DNA of 64,000 bases from Lysobacter silvisoli (GCF_003382365.1 NZ_QTSU01000005.1:124001-188000); one strand, 5' to 3'; shown: positions 29,387 through 39,259, counted from the stretch's first letter. Made by a program: numbers and translations. The notes: generated by a model not told the origin, from the sequence alone.

Positions 29387-32191
29387 ATGCAATCGCAACG
29401 CGCGGCAAAAAAGACACCGGTTACCGTTCTCGCTGGCGCCATCGCCCTGGCGCTGCAGATCGCGCCGGTGGCGGGCCATGCGCAACAAGCCGCGCCGGCG
29501 CCCGCCGCGCCACAGGACGCCAGCGCTGACGCCGACGCGCAGGCCAAGGACCTGGAGACGGTCACCGTCACCGGTTTCCGCGGCAGCCTGGAACGCGCGC
29601 TGGACATCAAGCGCAGCGAAACCGGCGTGGTCGACGCGATCGTGGCCGAGGACATCGCCGACTTCCCCGACCTCAACCTGGCCGAATCCCTGCAGCGCAT
29701 TCCGGGCGTGTCGATCGCGCGCGATGCCGGCGAGGGCCGGCAGATCTCGGTGCGCGGCCTGGGCCCGGACTTCACCCGCGTGCGCATCAACGGCATGGAG
29801 GCGCTGACCACCACCGGCGGCACCGACAGCTCCGGCGGCGCCAACCGCGGCCGCGGCTTCGACTTCAACGTGTTCGCCTCGGAGCTGTTCAACAGTCTGA
29901 AGGTGCGCAAGACCGCGTCGGCCGATGTCGAGGAGGGCTCGCTGGGCGCCACCGTCGATTTGCAGACCGCGCGCCCGTTCGACTACGACGGCTTCACCTT
30001 CGTCGCTGGCGGCCAGCTGGGCTACAACGATCTGTCCGGCGACACCGACCCGCGCGCGTCGGCGCTGATCAGCAATACCTGGGCCGACGGCCGCTTCGGG
30101 GCGCTGCTGTCGGTGGCCTACACCGACCGCCGCCTGGTCGAGGAAGGGCACAGCACCGTGCGCTGGGACAACGGGCCCAGCAGCGGCGGCTTCAGCGCCA
30201 GCTCGCCGTTCGCGGCCGCGCGCGGCGCCGGCGTGTTCCACCCGCGCATTCCGCGTTACGGCGTGATGGAGCACGACCAGCAACGCCTGGGCGTGACCGC
30301 GGCACTGCAGTGGAAAGTCAGCGACCGCACCGACGTGGGCCTGGACCTGCTGTACGCCAAGTTCGACGCCACCCGCAGCGAGAATTTCATCGAGGCGGTG
30401 TCCTTCAGCCGCACCGGTACCGGCAAGCCGCAGACCGTGGTGCTGGACGGCGAAGTGGACGCGAACGGCAACCTGGTCTACGGCCGCTTCAACAACGTGG
30501 ACGTGCGCTCGGAAGCGCGCTACGACGAGCTGACCACCAAGTTCACCCAGTTCAGCCTGTACGGCGACCACGAACTCACCGAAGACTTCACTCTGCACGT
30601 CCAGGCCGGGCGGGCCAAGTCGGAATTCGAGAATCCGATCCAGACCACCATCACCCTGGATCGGCAGAACGTGCAGGGCTACAGCTACGACTACCGCGGC
30701 AACGACCGCCTGCCGGTGATCGACAACGGTTTCGACGTTACCGATCCCAGCCAGTGGACCTTCGTCAACGGCGTGTCGGAAATCCGCCTGCGCCCGCAGT
30801 TCGCCACCAACACCTACGACACCGCGCAGCTGGACTTCGCCTGGCGCCTGGCCGACGGCTTCAAGCTCAAGGGCGGCGCGCAGTTCAAGGAATACAGCTT
30901 CAAAAGCCGCGAGTTCCGCCGCGCCTCCGAACTGGCGGTGCCGGGGCTGCCGGCCGGCACCACCCTGGCCGACCTGACTACGCGCATCGGCCTGGAGAAC
31001 ACGCGCGTGGGCGGCGGCAACGACTCGGTCTGGCTGATTCCCGATATCGACGCGTTCAACCGCGTGTTCGGCCTGTACGGCAACACCGGCACCTTCGCCG
31101 TCAGCGACAAGGTCGCCGCGGTGCTGGGCAACAACCGCAGCGTGACCGAGCGCGACCACGGCTTCTACCTGCAGGCCGATTTCAGCACCGAGCTGGGCTC
31201 GATTCCGATCAACGGCAACATCGGCGTGCGCCAGGTCGACACCCAGCAGACCTCCACCGGCTATGCCATCGTCGCCGGCACGCCGGTGCAGACCACGGTG
31301 CAGCGCACCTACGACGACACCCTGCCCTCGCTGAACCTGGTGGCCGACCTGACACCGGATTTCCTGGTGCGCTTCGGCGCGGCCAAGGTGATGTCGCGCC
31401 CGGGCCTGGGCAACCTCACCCCGGGCGTCACCGTCAACGTCAGCGGCGGCGCGCGCACGGTCAACGGCGGCAACCCGCTGCTGGAGCCGTTCCGCGCCAA
31501 GACCTACGACCTGAGCCTGGAGTGGTACTTCGCCGACGAGGCGCTGCTGGGCCTGGGCCTGTTCTACAAGGACATCGACACCTTCGTGCAGACCTCGCGC
31601 GAGACGCGGCCGTACAACACCTCCGGCCTGCCCGACAGCCTGCTGGCCGGCACCGGCGCGCAGCCCACCGACGATTTCCAGTTCAACATTCCGGTCAACA
31701 CGCCAGGCGGCTCGCTGCAGGGCTTCGAGCTGAGCTACCAGCAGCCCTTCACTTTCCTGCCCGAGGGTTTCTGGCAGGACTTCGGCGTGCAGCTCAACTA
31801 CACCTACGTGGATTCCAAAATCCAGTACGTGACCTCCACCGGCGCGGCTTCGCTGAAGACCGATCTGGTCGGCCTTTCCAAGAACGCCTACAACGCCACG
31901 CTCTACTACGAAGGCGAGCGCTTCGGCGCGCGCGTGTCGGCCTCGTACCGCGACGACTACCTGACCACGGTGCCGGGCCGCAACAACAACGACGTCGAGG
32001 GCACCAAGGCCACCACCACGATCGACATGTCGGCGTCGTGGAAGCTCAACGACCGCATCGAGCTGACCCTGGAAGGCCTGAACCTGACCGACGAATACAA
32101 CGACCAGTGGGTGGATTCGATCGGCGATCGCGCTTCGGTCTACCACCACACCGGGCGCCAGTACTTCCTGGGCATCCGCTACAAGCTCTGA
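29387..32191 (+). CDS. TonB-dependent receptor of the pectin locus
   Basis: A 934-residue outer-membrane receptor with a signal peptide ending near residue 28 (AGHAQQ). Its plug has the TVTGFRGSLERALDIKR stretch typical of the carbohydrate receptor family of Caulobacter and xanthomonads, followed by SLQRIPGVSIARD and ISVRGLG. The barrel ends in Leu (GIRYKL) rather than Phe. Shine-Dalgarno GGGAGGGG precedes ATG 29387; the frame opens further upstream, but that part lies over the operator. Pectin methylesterase follows after 22 bases, so oligogalacturonides are the likely ligand. Confidence 0.92.
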   Translation: MQSQRAAKKTPVTVLAGAIALALQIAPVAGHAQQAAPAPAAPQDASADADAQAKDLETVTVTGFRGSLERALDIKRSETGVVDAIVAEDIADFPDLNLAESLQRIPGVSIARDAGEGRQISVRGLGPDFTRVRINGMEALTTTGGTDSSGGANRGRGFDFNVFASELFNSLKVRKTASADVEEGSLGATVDLQTARPFDYDGFTFVAGGQLGYNDLSGDTDPRASALISNTWADGRFGALLSVAYTDRRLVEEGHSTVRWDNGPSSGGFSASSPFAAARGAGVFHPRIPRYGVMEHDQQRLGVTAALQWKVSDRTDVGLDLLYAKFDATRSENFIEAVSFSRTGTGKPQTVVLDGEVDANGNLVYGRFNNVDVRSEARYDELTTKFTQFSLYGDHELTEDFTLHVQAGRAKSEFENPIQTTITLDRQNVQGYSYDYRGNDRLPVIDNGFDVTDPSQWTFVNGVSEIRLRPQFATNTYDTAQLDFAWRLADGFKLKGGAQFKEYSFKSREFRRASELAVPGLPAGTTLADLTTRIGLENTRVGGGNDSVWLIPDIDAFNRVFGLYGNTGTFAVSDKVAAVLGNNRSVTERDHGFYLQADFSTELGSIPINGNIGVRQVDTQQTSTGYAIVAGTPVQTTVQRTYDDTLPSLNLVADLTPDFLVRFGAAKVMSRPGLGNLTPGVTVNVSGGARTVNGGNPLLEPFRAKTYDLSLEWYFADEALLGLGLFYKDIDTFVQTSRETRPYNTSGLPDSLLAGTGAQPTDDFQFNIPVNTPGGSLQGFELSYQQPFTFLPEGFWQDFGVQLNYTYVDSKIQYVTSTGAASLKTDLVGLSKNAYNATLYYEGERFGARVSASYRDDYLTTVPGRNNNDVEGTKATTTIDMSASWKLNDRIELTLEGLNLTDEYNDQWVDSIGDRASVYHHTGRQYFLGIRYKL

Positions 32192-32213
32192 GCGCGACAT
32201 CGGGGATCCGGCC

Positions 32214-33350
32214 ATGATCGTGGATGCCGCGGGCCGGCGCCGCTTCCTGCAAGCCGCATGCGCGACCGGCGCCGCGGCCATGACGGCGCGCGCCGGCGCC
32301 GTGTTCGCCGGCGCGAATGAGGCGGCGTTCGACGCATGGGTGACTCGGGACGCCCGGGCGACATCCTCGGCCCCGGTATTCGCCAGCGTTCAAGCCGCGC
32401 TCGACGCCGCTCCGGCCGATGGGCGGCGACCGTATCGCATCCGCATCGGCCGTGGCCGGTGGCGCGAGAAGCTGGTCATCGACAAGCCCAACATCCAGCT
32501 GATCGGCGAAGACCGCAGCGGCAGCGTGCTCAGCTACGACGCGGCCGCCGGCCAGTTGCGGCCGGATGGCGAACCCTGGGGCACCTGGGGCTGCGCCAGC
32601 CTGATCGTGCGCGCGGCGGATTTTCGCGCCGAACGACTGACGATCGAGAACGCATTCGACTACCTGGGTCACTTGGCTTCCCCGAAGCTGGAGACCACCG
32701 GGCCCAACGGCGCGCAAGCGGTGGCCTTGATGCTCGACGCCGGCGCCGAGCGCAGCTTGCTGCAGCAGGTCGATCTGCTCGGGCATCAGGACACGTTGTT
32801 CGCCGATGCCGGCCGCAGCCTGTTCCGGCGCTGCCGCATCGCCGGCAGCGTGGATTTCGTGTTCGGCGGCGGCAACGCCTGGTTCGAGGAGTGCGAGTTG
32901 CATTCGCGCTACCGTCCCGGCAAGCCGCGCCAGGGCTATGTGGCGGTGCCGTGCACGCCCAGCGCGCAGGCGTACGGCTTGAGCTTCCTGCGTTGCCGGC
33001 TGACGCGCGATGCGCAGGTCGCCGACGGCAGCGTGGCGTTGGGCCGGGCCTGGCGCCCAGGGCGCCGTTTCGCCGACGGCCAGTACGGCGACCCCGACGC
33101 ACTGGGCGTGGCGGTCTTCCTGTCGTGCTGGATGGACGCGCACATCGATCGCAACGGCTGGGACGCGATGGGCTATACGGCGCGCGACGGCAGCCGCAGG
33201 CAATTGCAGCCGGACGCGGCACGGCTGTACGAGCACGACAGTCGCGGCCCCGGCGCGGCGCGCACTCCGCAGCGGCGCCAACTGGACCGTGCCGCAGCGG
33301 CGCGCCACCGCCGCGATCTGGCGCTGGCCGGTTGGGATCCCATGTCATGA
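32214..33350 (+). CDS. Pectin methylesterase (CE8)
   Basis: A 378-residue right-handed beta-helix enzyme that removes methyl esters from pectin so lyases can act. Conserved pieces are Gln near residue 168 (NGAQA), GHQDTLF with Asp193, GSVDFVFGG with Asp214, and the LGRAW arginine. The N-terminus RRRFLQAA followed by an Ala-rich segment looks like a twin-arginine (Tat) signal. That would export it folded to the periplasm. It lies 22 bases after the receptor and overlaps the next gene (ATGA), in one operon. Confidence 0.92.
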   Translation: MIVDAAGRRRFLQAACATGAAAMTARAGAVFAGANEAAFDAWVTRDARATSSAPVFASVQAALDAAPADGRRPYRIRIGRGRWREKLVIDKPNIQLIGEDRSGSVLSYDAAAGQLRPDGEPWGTWGCASLIVRAADFRAERLTIENAFDYLGHLASPKLETTGPNGAQAVALMLDAGAERSLLQQVDLLGHQDTLFADAGRSLFRRCRIAGSVDFVFGGGNAWFEECELHSRYRPGKPRQGYVAVPCTPSAQAYGLSFLRCRLTRDAQVADGSVALGRAWRPGRRFADGQYGDPDALGVAVFLSCWMDAHIDRNGWDAMGYTARDGSRRQLQPDAARLYEHDSRGPGAARTPQRRQLDRAAAARHRRDLALAGWDPMS

Positions 33351-34099
33351 AGCGAACCGTCGCAGGCCTGTGGCTGCTGTGGCTGCTGGCGCTGGCATCC
33401 AACGCGACCGCAGCGCCGCCGATCACGCTGCACCTGGCCGGCGACTCGACCATGGCCGCCAAACGCCCGGAGAAGCGGCCGGAAACCGGCTGGGGCGAGT
33501 ACCTGGAGGCTCACTTCCGCAAAGGCGCGGTGCGCGTGGACAACCGAGCCATGAACGGCCGCAGCACCCGCAGCTTCATCGCCGAGGGCCGCTGGCAGGC
33601 GCTGCTGAATACGGTGCGCGCGGGCGACTACGTGCTGATCCAGTTCGGCCACAACGACCAGTCGCAGGACAAGCCCGACCGATACACGCCGCCGGAGGAT
33701 TACCAACGCAACCTGGCGCGTTTCGTCGCCGACGTGCGCGCCCGCGGCGCCACGCCCATGCTGCTGACGCCGGTGGCGCGTCGGCGCTTCGATGCGCAGG
33801 GGCGGGTGCTCGACAACCATGGCGAGTACCCGGACCGCATGCGCGCGCTGGCCGCGCGCGAGCGGATCGCCCTAATCGATCTGGAACGCCGCACCCAGGC
33901 GATCCTGCAGGAGGCCGGCATGGACGAATCGCGGCGGCTGTTCCTGCAACTCGCGCCGGGGCAGCACCCCAACTATCCGCAAGGCATCGAGGACAACACC
34001 CACTACTCGCCGCTGGGTGCGCAACGCACGGCGCAGGAGTTCGCCGCCGCGCTGCGCGCCTCGGCACTGCCGCTGGCGGCGAAGCTACGCGAGCGGTGA
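33347..34099 (+). CDS. SGNH/GDSL esterase, rhamnogalacturonan-acetylesterase-like (CE12)
   Basis: A 250-residue SGNH hydrolase with an N-terminal signal peptide (cut near ATAAPP). Blocks I (GDST), II (NGRSTRSF), III (FGHNDQS) and V (DNTHYSPLG, catalytic Asp and His) are all present. This set and length match rhamnogalacturonan acetylesterases, which remove acetyl groups from branched pectin. Its start overlaps the pectin methylesterase stop. It ends seven bases from the convergent pectate lyase stop. Acetyl-xylan or another esterase activity is the alternative. Confidence 0.88.
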   Translation: MKRTVAGLWLLWLLALASNATAAPPITLHLAGDSTMAAKRPEKRPETGWGEYLEAHFRKGAVRVDNRAMNGRSTRSFIAEGRWQALLNTVRAGDYVLIQFGHNDQSQDKPDRYTPPEDYQRNLARFVADVRARGATPMLLTPVARRRFDAQGRVLDNHGEYPDRMRALAARERIALIDLERRTQAILQEAGMDESRRLFLQLAPGQHPNYPQGIEDNTHYSPLGAQRTAQEFAAALRASALPLAAKLRER

Positions 34100-34106
34100 G
34101 CGCGCA

Positions 34107-35498
34107 CTACTTCAACGGCGCGCGCCGCGGCAGCGGCTTCAGCGGCTCCATCGTCGCCAAGTCCCAGTCCCCGGGCACGAAGATCTGACGCGTAGGCTCA
34201 GGGCGCGGGTATCCGCCGACCTCGTTCTCGCTGTCGATGATGCGGCCGCGGCCCTCGATGGTGTCGGCCAGGATGCGCCGGTCCACGTCGTCGCGGTCCC
34301 AGGGCCGCGCGCCCGCGTTGGCGATCACCGCGTCCTGCACTTGCGCCGAGGGCAGCAGGCTCACGCCGAACGGCAGCGGCGGCGGTTGCCGCATCCGTTC
34401 CGACTTCAGCGGCGCGGTGGTGTAGCGGCCCTGCTGCGGCAGCGGCCGGCCCAGCCGGTCCACGGCCAGGTTGTCTTCCAGGAACAGTTCGACATCGCCG
34501 GAACCGCCGATCATGAACAAGGCCAGCTCCTGGGTGGACGGCCCGGCGCGCATCACGTTGCCGCGCGCGACCATCTGCCCCGTGGAATAGGGGTGGCCCA
34601 GCCATTCCTCGGCGATCAGGTTGTAATGCAGCGCGCGCTGGCCGGGGTCGTAGATCAGGTTGTTGAGGACCTGGCCGCGCGCGCCGCCCTTGAACAGCGG
34701 ATTGCGTTCGTAATTGTGCGCATACAGGTTGCCCACGATCAGTACGTCGTTGACGTGGTCGTGGATCAGCGAGCCCTTGGAATGCTCGCCCTTGGCGTGG
34801 GTGGCGTTGGCCAGGCCCTCGGCGATCAGGTTGTTGCTGAAGGTGATGCGGCGCGAGGCGTTGGCCATCCACTCGCGCTCGCTCTCGCCCAGGAAGCGCG
34901 TGCTCGATGCCGACAGGTTTTCGTCGGTGGCCCAGGTCAGCGAGCAATGGTCCACGATCACGTCGCGCGCGCCGCGCACGGTGGTGATGGCGTCGAAGTC
35001 CAGGCCGGCCATCTTGGCCGCACCGGCCTCGCCCGGTCGCACGCGGATATGGCGGATCACCACGTCGTGCGCGGCCACCACCAGGCCGCCGCGGATGAAG
35101 CTGATGCCCGGCTGCGGCGCGGTCTGGCCGGCGATGGTCAGGTAGGGCTCGGTGATGCGCAGTTCGCGGCGCTGCAGGTCGATCACGCCGCCGACCTCGA
35201 ACACCACGATGCGCGGCCCCCGCGTGGCGATCGCTTCGGCGAACGAACCCGGCCCGTCGACCGCCAGCGTGGTCACGCGCAAGATGCGGCCGCCGCGGCC
35301 GCCGGGCGTGTGCGCGGCCCAACCCTGCGCGCCCGGGAACGCCAATGCCGGCGCTGCGGCGGGCGTCTGCGCGCCGGGTGTTTCGACGGCCGGCGCCTGC
35401 GCCGCCGCCAGACACAGTCCAGCACCCAGCACGAGCGCGCGCTGCGCCCGGTTGCAGATACGGCGAAACGCGCCGCCCCCACCCCTGATTCCGCTCAT
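34107..35498 (-). CDS. Pectate lyase, beta-helix type
   Basis: A 463-residue secreted polysaccharide lyase with an N-terminal signal region (hydrophobic residues about 20-35) and a beta-helix core. FPGAQGWAAHTPGGRGG begins the mature fold. The VIVDHCSLTWATDENLS segment matches the calcium-site loop of bacterial pectate lyases. It would cleave de-esterified homogalacturonan by beta-elimination to give unsaturated oligomers. GGAGG five bases before ATG 35498 supports the start. It is divergent from the hydratase/TRAP operon across the operator at 35535-35561. Confidence 0.88.
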   Translation of the reverse strand: MSGIRGGGGAFRRICNRAQRALVLGAGLCLAAAQAPAVETPGAQTPAAAPALAFPGAQGWAAHTPGGRGGRILRVTTLAVDGPGSFAEAIATRGPRIVVFEVGGVIDLQRRELRITEPYLTIAGQTAPQPGISFIRGGLVVAAHDVVIRHIRVRPGEAGAAKMAGLDFDAITTVRGARDVIVDHCSLTWATDENLSASSTRFLGESEREWMANASRRITFSNNLIAEGLANATHAKGEHSKGSLIHDHVNDVLIVGNLYAHNYERNPLFKGGARGQVLNNLIYDPGQRALHYNLIAEEWLGHPYSTGQMVARGNVMRAGPSTQELALFMIGGSGDVELFLEDNLAVDRLGRPLPQQGRYTTAPLKSERMRQPPPLPFGVSLLPSAQVQDAVIANAGARPWDRDDVDRRILADTIEGRGRIIDSENEVGGYPRPEPTRQIFVPGDWDLATMEPLKPLPRRAPLK

Positions 35499-35534
35499 CG
35501 GCTCCTCCCTCCGGCGCCCGAGTCTAGTCCCGGA

Positions 35535-35561
35535 TTGTCAATGACACCGGTTTCCTATACA
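35535..35561. promoter_or_regulatory. Candidate operator/promoter of the hydratase-TRAP operon
   Basis: AATGACACCGGTTTCC (35540-35555) carries the same TGACACCGGT core as the kduI site. TTGTCA (35535-35540) and TATACA (35556-35561) could be -35 and -10 boxes, but the spacing is short (15). The reverse strand has TTGACA at 35536-35541 toward pectate lyase. Confidence 0.55.
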
Positions 35562-35601
35562 ACAGCCACGACCAGCCACGCGCCAGGGGACCCGATCCGG
35601 C

Positions 35602-36426
35602 ATGGATACAGCGAGCAACCACGATGCGGCCGCCATCGCCCAGCGCCTGGTCGCGGCCCGTCGCGGCGCGCAGGCGCTGCCGGACTACCCCGGGCCGGAG
35701 CCGCGCACGCTCGATGAAGGCTATGCGGTGCAGGACCGGGCGATCACGCTGTGGCGGCGGCCCATCGCCGGCTGGAAGGTCGGCCGCATCCCGCCGGCCT
35801 GGGAGAGCCGGCTGGGCGAGGAGCGCCTGGTCGGACCCATCTTCGCCGACGCGGTGCAGCACGCTACCGGTGGACAAATCGGCCGCTTCGAGGTGATCGA
35901 GGGCGGCTTCGCCGCGGTCGAGGCCGAATTCGTGTTCCGCCTGCGCGCCGACGCGCCGATCGGACGCACGGCGTACAGCGCCGACGAGGCGGCCGCCCTG
36001 GTCGACGCGCTGCTGGTCGGCATCGAGCTGGCCGGCAGTCCGCTGCCGCAGATCAACGTGCTGGGGCCGTCGGTGGTGGTGTCGGACTTCGGCAACAACG
36101 CCGGCCTGATCGTGGGTCCGGAAATCGCGGACTGGCGCGCGCTGGACGAGGCGGCGCTGACCTGCCAGACCGAGATCGACGGCGCCCTGGTCGGCCGCGG
36201 CGGCGCGGGCACCATCGCCGGCGGGCTGCTGTCCGCGCTGGCCTTCGCCCTGTCGCGCTGCGCGCGCCGCGGCTACCCGCTCAAGGCCGGCATGCTGGTG
36301 ACCACCGGCGCGGCCACCGGCATCCACGACATACTGGCCGGACAAGGTTCGACGATTTCGTTCGGGCGTTGGGGCCAGCTGCATTGCCAAGCGGTGCGCG
36401 CGCAGCCCCAAGGGGAGCAGGCATGA
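35602..36426 (+). CDS. 2-keto-4-pentenoate hydratase-like protein (MhpD/FAH superfamily)
   Basis: A 274-residue cytosolic protein of the MhpD-type hydratase/decarboxylase branch. The metal-binding Glu-x-Glu (VEAEFVF near residue 114) and a following Glu in GIELAGS are present. The AGWKVG motif near residue 54 is also typical. The substrate in meta-cleavage pathways is 2-hydroxypenta-2,4-dienoate. Here it is the first gene of an operon with a TRAP transporter (ATGA overlap with dctP) in a pectin locus, so it probably acts on a keto-acid from sugar-acid catabolism. The exact substrate is unknown. Confidence 0.8.
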   Translation: MDTASNHDAAAIAQRLVAARRGAQALPDYPGPEPRTLDEGYAVQDRAITLWRRPIAGWKVGRIPPAWESRLGEERLVGPIFADAVQHATGGQIGRFEVIEGGFAAVEAEFVFRLRADAPIGRTAYSADEAAALVDALLVGIELAGSPLPQINVLGPSVVVSDFGNNAGLIVGPEIADWRALDEAALTCQTEIDGALVGRGGAGTIAGGLLSALAFALSRCARRGYPLKAGMLVTTGAATGIHDILAGQGSTISFGRWGQLHCQAVRAQPQGEQA

Positions 36427-37415
36427 ACCCGCGTCGCCGGCTGTTGCGCGGACTGGGCGCGGCCTGCGCGCTGGCGGCGGCGCCCGGCGCCTTGCGCGCC
36501 GGCGCGGGCGGCCGCGTGCTGACCGCCACCGATGTGCACGTCAAGGACTACCCCACCGTGGCCGCGGTGGAATGGCTGGGCCGCGAGATCGAGCGCGGCA
36601 GCGACGGTCGCCTGCGCCTGCGCCTGTACCACTCCGGGCAGTTGGGCCGCGAAGCCGAAGCCATCGACATGGCACGCTTCGGCGCCATCGACATCACCCG
36701 CGTCTACAGCGGCGCGCTCAACAACGCCTTTCCGCTGACCCAGGCGCTGTCGCTGCCTTACGTGTTCGATTCGGTCGCGCACCTGCGCCGCGCGCTGGAC
36801 GGCGCGGTCGGCGCCACGGTGCTGCGCGACTTCGCCCGCCGCGACCTGGTCGGGCTGGCTATCTACGATTGCGGAGCGCGCTGCTTCTACAACGTGCGCC
36901 GGCCGATCCGCACGCCGGCCGACATGCACGGCCTGAAGTTCCGCGTGCCGGCCTCGGACATCTTCATGCGCATGATCCGCCTGCTCGGCGGCAACCCCAC
37001 GCCGCTGGCCTACGGCGAGGTGTTCTCGGCGCTGCAGACCCACCTGATCGACGGCGCCGAGAACAACCTGCGCAGCTACCACTCCAGCCGCCAGTTCGAA
37101 GCGGCGCGTTACTGGTCGCAGACCCAACACTCCTACGCGCCCGACGTGCTGCTGATGTCGCGACGCAGCTTCGACTCCCTGCGCGCGGACGACCGCGAAC
37201 TGCTGCTGGACGCGGCGCGGCGCTCGGTGACGGTGATGCGCCGCCTGTGGGACCAGTCCGAAGCCGACGCGCGCGCGGCGGTGCTGGCCGCCGGCGTGCA
37301 GAGCAACGACTGCGACCTGGCCGCGTTCCGCGCCGCGGTGCAGCCGCTGCTGGACGACTACCACCGCGACCCGGCGATCGAATCGCTGTACCGCGGCATC
37401 CGCTCCCTGGCCTGA
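36423..37415 (+). CDS. TRAP transporter substrate-binding protein (DctP family)
   Basis: A 330-residue periplasmic binding protein with an N-terminal signal containing RRRLLRG, so possibly Tat-dependent. Features of DctP are the LRFRVPAS-like GLKFRVPASDIF segment with the carboxylate-binding Arg, and the DGAENNLRSYHSS helix region. It probably binds a sugar acid such as a uronate or unsaturated uronate. The ATG overlaps the hydratase stop; dctQ and dctM follow. It belongs to the TRAP family that uses ion gradients, not ATP. Confidence 0.9.
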   Translation: MNPRRRLLRGLGAACALAAAPGALRAGAGGRVLTATDVHVKDYPTVAAVEWLGREIERGSDGRLRLRLYHSGQLGREAEAIDMARFGAIDITRVYSGALNNAFPLTQALSLPYVFDSVAHLRRALDGAVGATVLRDFARRDLVGLAIYDCGARCFYNVRRPIRTPADMHGLKFRVPASDIFMRMIRLLGGNPTPLAYGEVFSALQTHLIDGAENNLRSYHSSRQFEAARYWSQTQHSYAPDVLLMSRRSFDSLRADDRELLLDAARRSVTVMRRLWDQSEADARAAVLAAGVQSNDCDLAAFRAAVQPLLDDYHRDPAIESLYRGIRSLA

Positions 37416-37424
37416 GGACCGCGC

Positions 37425-37979
37425 ATGGCCCACGCCGACGCACACGACGACCATCCCGCCGCGCTCGCCCACGAAAGCGCCGGCGCGGCGCCGCCAGGCG
37501 CCCTGGACCGCCTGGCCGCCGCCGCCATCGCCGTGGCAGGCGCAGCTTTGCTCGGCATGGTCGCGGTGCAGGCGCTGCAGGTGTTCGCGCGCTACGTGCT
37601 CAACGACTCGCCGGGCTGGACCGAGCCGGTGGCGCTGCTGCTGCTCAACACCGCGATGAGCTTCGGCGCGGCCGCGGGCGTGCACCGCGGCAGCCACTTC
37701 GGCTTCTTCATCCTGGTCCACCGCGCCGCGCCGCGGCTGCGGCGCTGGCTGCAGGCCTTTTCCAACGCGGTCATCGCCAGCATCGGCGCGGCGCTGGCGT
37801 TGTGGGGCGGCGAACTGTTGCTCGACGGCCTGGACGTGCCCATGGCCGGCGCGCCGCTGCCGCAGAGCGCGACCTTCGCGCCCATGGCCGTCGGCGGCGC
37901 ACTGATGGCCGTGTTCGCCTTGCAACGCCTGTTCGCGGCCCTGGCCGCGCCGGCGCCCGCCCCCCAACGGAGCGAATGA
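37425..37979 (+). CDS. TRAP transporter small permease (DctQ family)
   Basis: A 184-residue inner-membrane protein with four predicted helices (about 33-52, 63-80, 103-122 and 143-163). The VFARYVLNDSPGWTEP segment between helices 1 and 2 is the family hallmark. It pairs with the large permease DctM. The stop overlaps the DctM start by four bases. TGAGGA seven bases before ATG 37425 is the ribosome site. Confidence 0.9.
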   Translation: MAHADAHDDHPAALAHESAGAAPPGALDRLAAAAIAVAGAALLGMVAVQALQVFARYVLNDSPGWTEPVALLLLNTAMSFGAAAGVHRGSHFGFFILVHRAAPRLRRWLQAFSNAVIASIGAALALWGGELLLDGLDVPMAGAPLPQSATFAPMAVGGALMAVFALQRLFAALAAPAPAPQRSE

Positions 37980-39259
37980 TGGAAGTCGCGATCCTGTTCG
38001 GCGTGTTCGCCGTGCTGCTGGTGGTGGGCGTGCCGGTGGCCTATGCGCTGTCATCGGCCGCACTGGCCACCCTGGTCTACATCGGCCTGCCGCCGATCGT
38101 GGTGGTGCAGCAGACCGCCGCGGGCGCGGGCTCGGCGTCGCTGATCGCGATTCCGTTGTTCATCTTCGCCGGCGAAATCATGATGCGCGGCGGCATCTCC
38201 GAACGGCTGATCGGGCTGGCGTCGGCGCTGGTGGGCCACCTGCGCGGCGGCCTGGGCCAGGTCAGCGTGGTGTCTTCGCTGTTCTTCGGCGGCGTGTCCG
38301 GCTCGGCCATCGCCGACGTGTCGGCGATCGGCGGAGCGATGATTCCGCAGATGGTGCGGCGCGGCTTCGACCGCGACTTCGCCGTCAACGTGACCATGAC
38401 CGCGGCCATGGTGGCGCTGCTGGTGCCGCCGTCGCACAACCTGATCCTGTATTCGGCCTCGGCCGGCGGCAGCATTTCCATCGCCGACCTGTTCGCCGCG
38501 GGCATCGTGCCGGCGCTGCTGATGACGCTCACGCTGATGGTCACGTGCTGGGTGATCGCGCGCCGGCGCGGCTACGCCACCGAGCCGTTCCCCGGTTTCG
38601 GCATCGTGCTGCGCCGCCTGATCGCCGCGCTGCCCGGGCTGGCGCTGGTGGCGTTGATCTTCGTCGGCATCCGCGCCGGTATCTTCACCGCGGTGGAAAG
38701 CGCGGCCATCGCCGTGGTCTACGCCTTGCTCGTCACCGTCCTGGTCTACCGCAGCCTGCGCTGGCGCGACTTCCTGGAGACCGTGGCCGGCGCGGCGCGC
38801 ACCACCGGCACGATCCTGTTCGTGATCGCCTCGGCGGCCTCCTTCGGCTGGCTGCTGGCCTATCTGCAGGTGCCGGCGGCCGCGGTGGACGGCCTGACCT
38901 CGCTGACCACCGACAAAAACCTGCTGCTGTTGCTGATGATCCTGATCCTGCTGGTGCTGGGCACCTTCATGGATCTGGCGCCGATGATCATCATCTGCAC
39001 GCCGATCTTCCTGCCGCTGGCCAAGGCCATCGGCGTGGACCCGGTGCACTTCGGCGTGATCCTGATCCTCAAGGGCGGCATCAGCCTGATCTCGCCGCCG
39101 CTGGGCTCGGTGCTGTTCGTGGGCACGGCCATCGGCAAGATCGGTATAGGCGAAACCCTGCGCACGATCTGGCCGTTCTGGCTGGCCTCGCTGGCGGTGC
39201 TGCTGGTGGTGACCTTCGTGCCGCAGCTGTCGCTGTGGCTGCCGTCGCTGCTGAAGTAG
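37976..39259 (+). CDS. TRAP transporter large permease (DctM family)
   Basis: A 427-residue permease with about twelve helices. SGSAIADVSAIGG and MIPQMVRRGFDRDFA near residue 105-130 and MDLAPMIIICTPIFLPL near 330 are hallmarks of the DctM transport subunit. It couples import of an organic anion to sodium or proton flow. I start at ATG 37976, which overlaps the DctQ stop (ATGA); an adjacent ATG at 37979 is equally possible. It completes the DctPQM set of this operon. Confidence 0.93.
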   Translation: MMEVAILFGVFAVLLVVGVPVAYALSSAALATLVYIGLPPIVVVQQTAAGAGSASLIAIPLFIFAGEIMMRGGISERLIGLASALVGHLRGGLGQVSVVSSLFFGGVSGSAIADVSAIGGAMIPQMVRRGFDRDFAVNVTMTAAMVALLVPPSHNLILYSASAGGSISIADLFAAGIVPALLMTLTLMVTCWVIARRRGYATEPFPGFGIVLRRLIAALPGLALVALIFVGIRAGIFTAVESAAIAVVYALLVTVLVYRSLRWRDFLETVAGAARTTGTILFVIASAASFGWLLAYLQVPAAAVDGLTSLTTDKNLLLLLMILILLVLGTFMDLAPMIIICTPIFLPLAKAIGVDPVHFGVILILKGGISLISPPLGSVLFVGTAIGKIGIGETLRTIWPFWLASLAVLLVVTFVPQLSLWLPSLLK

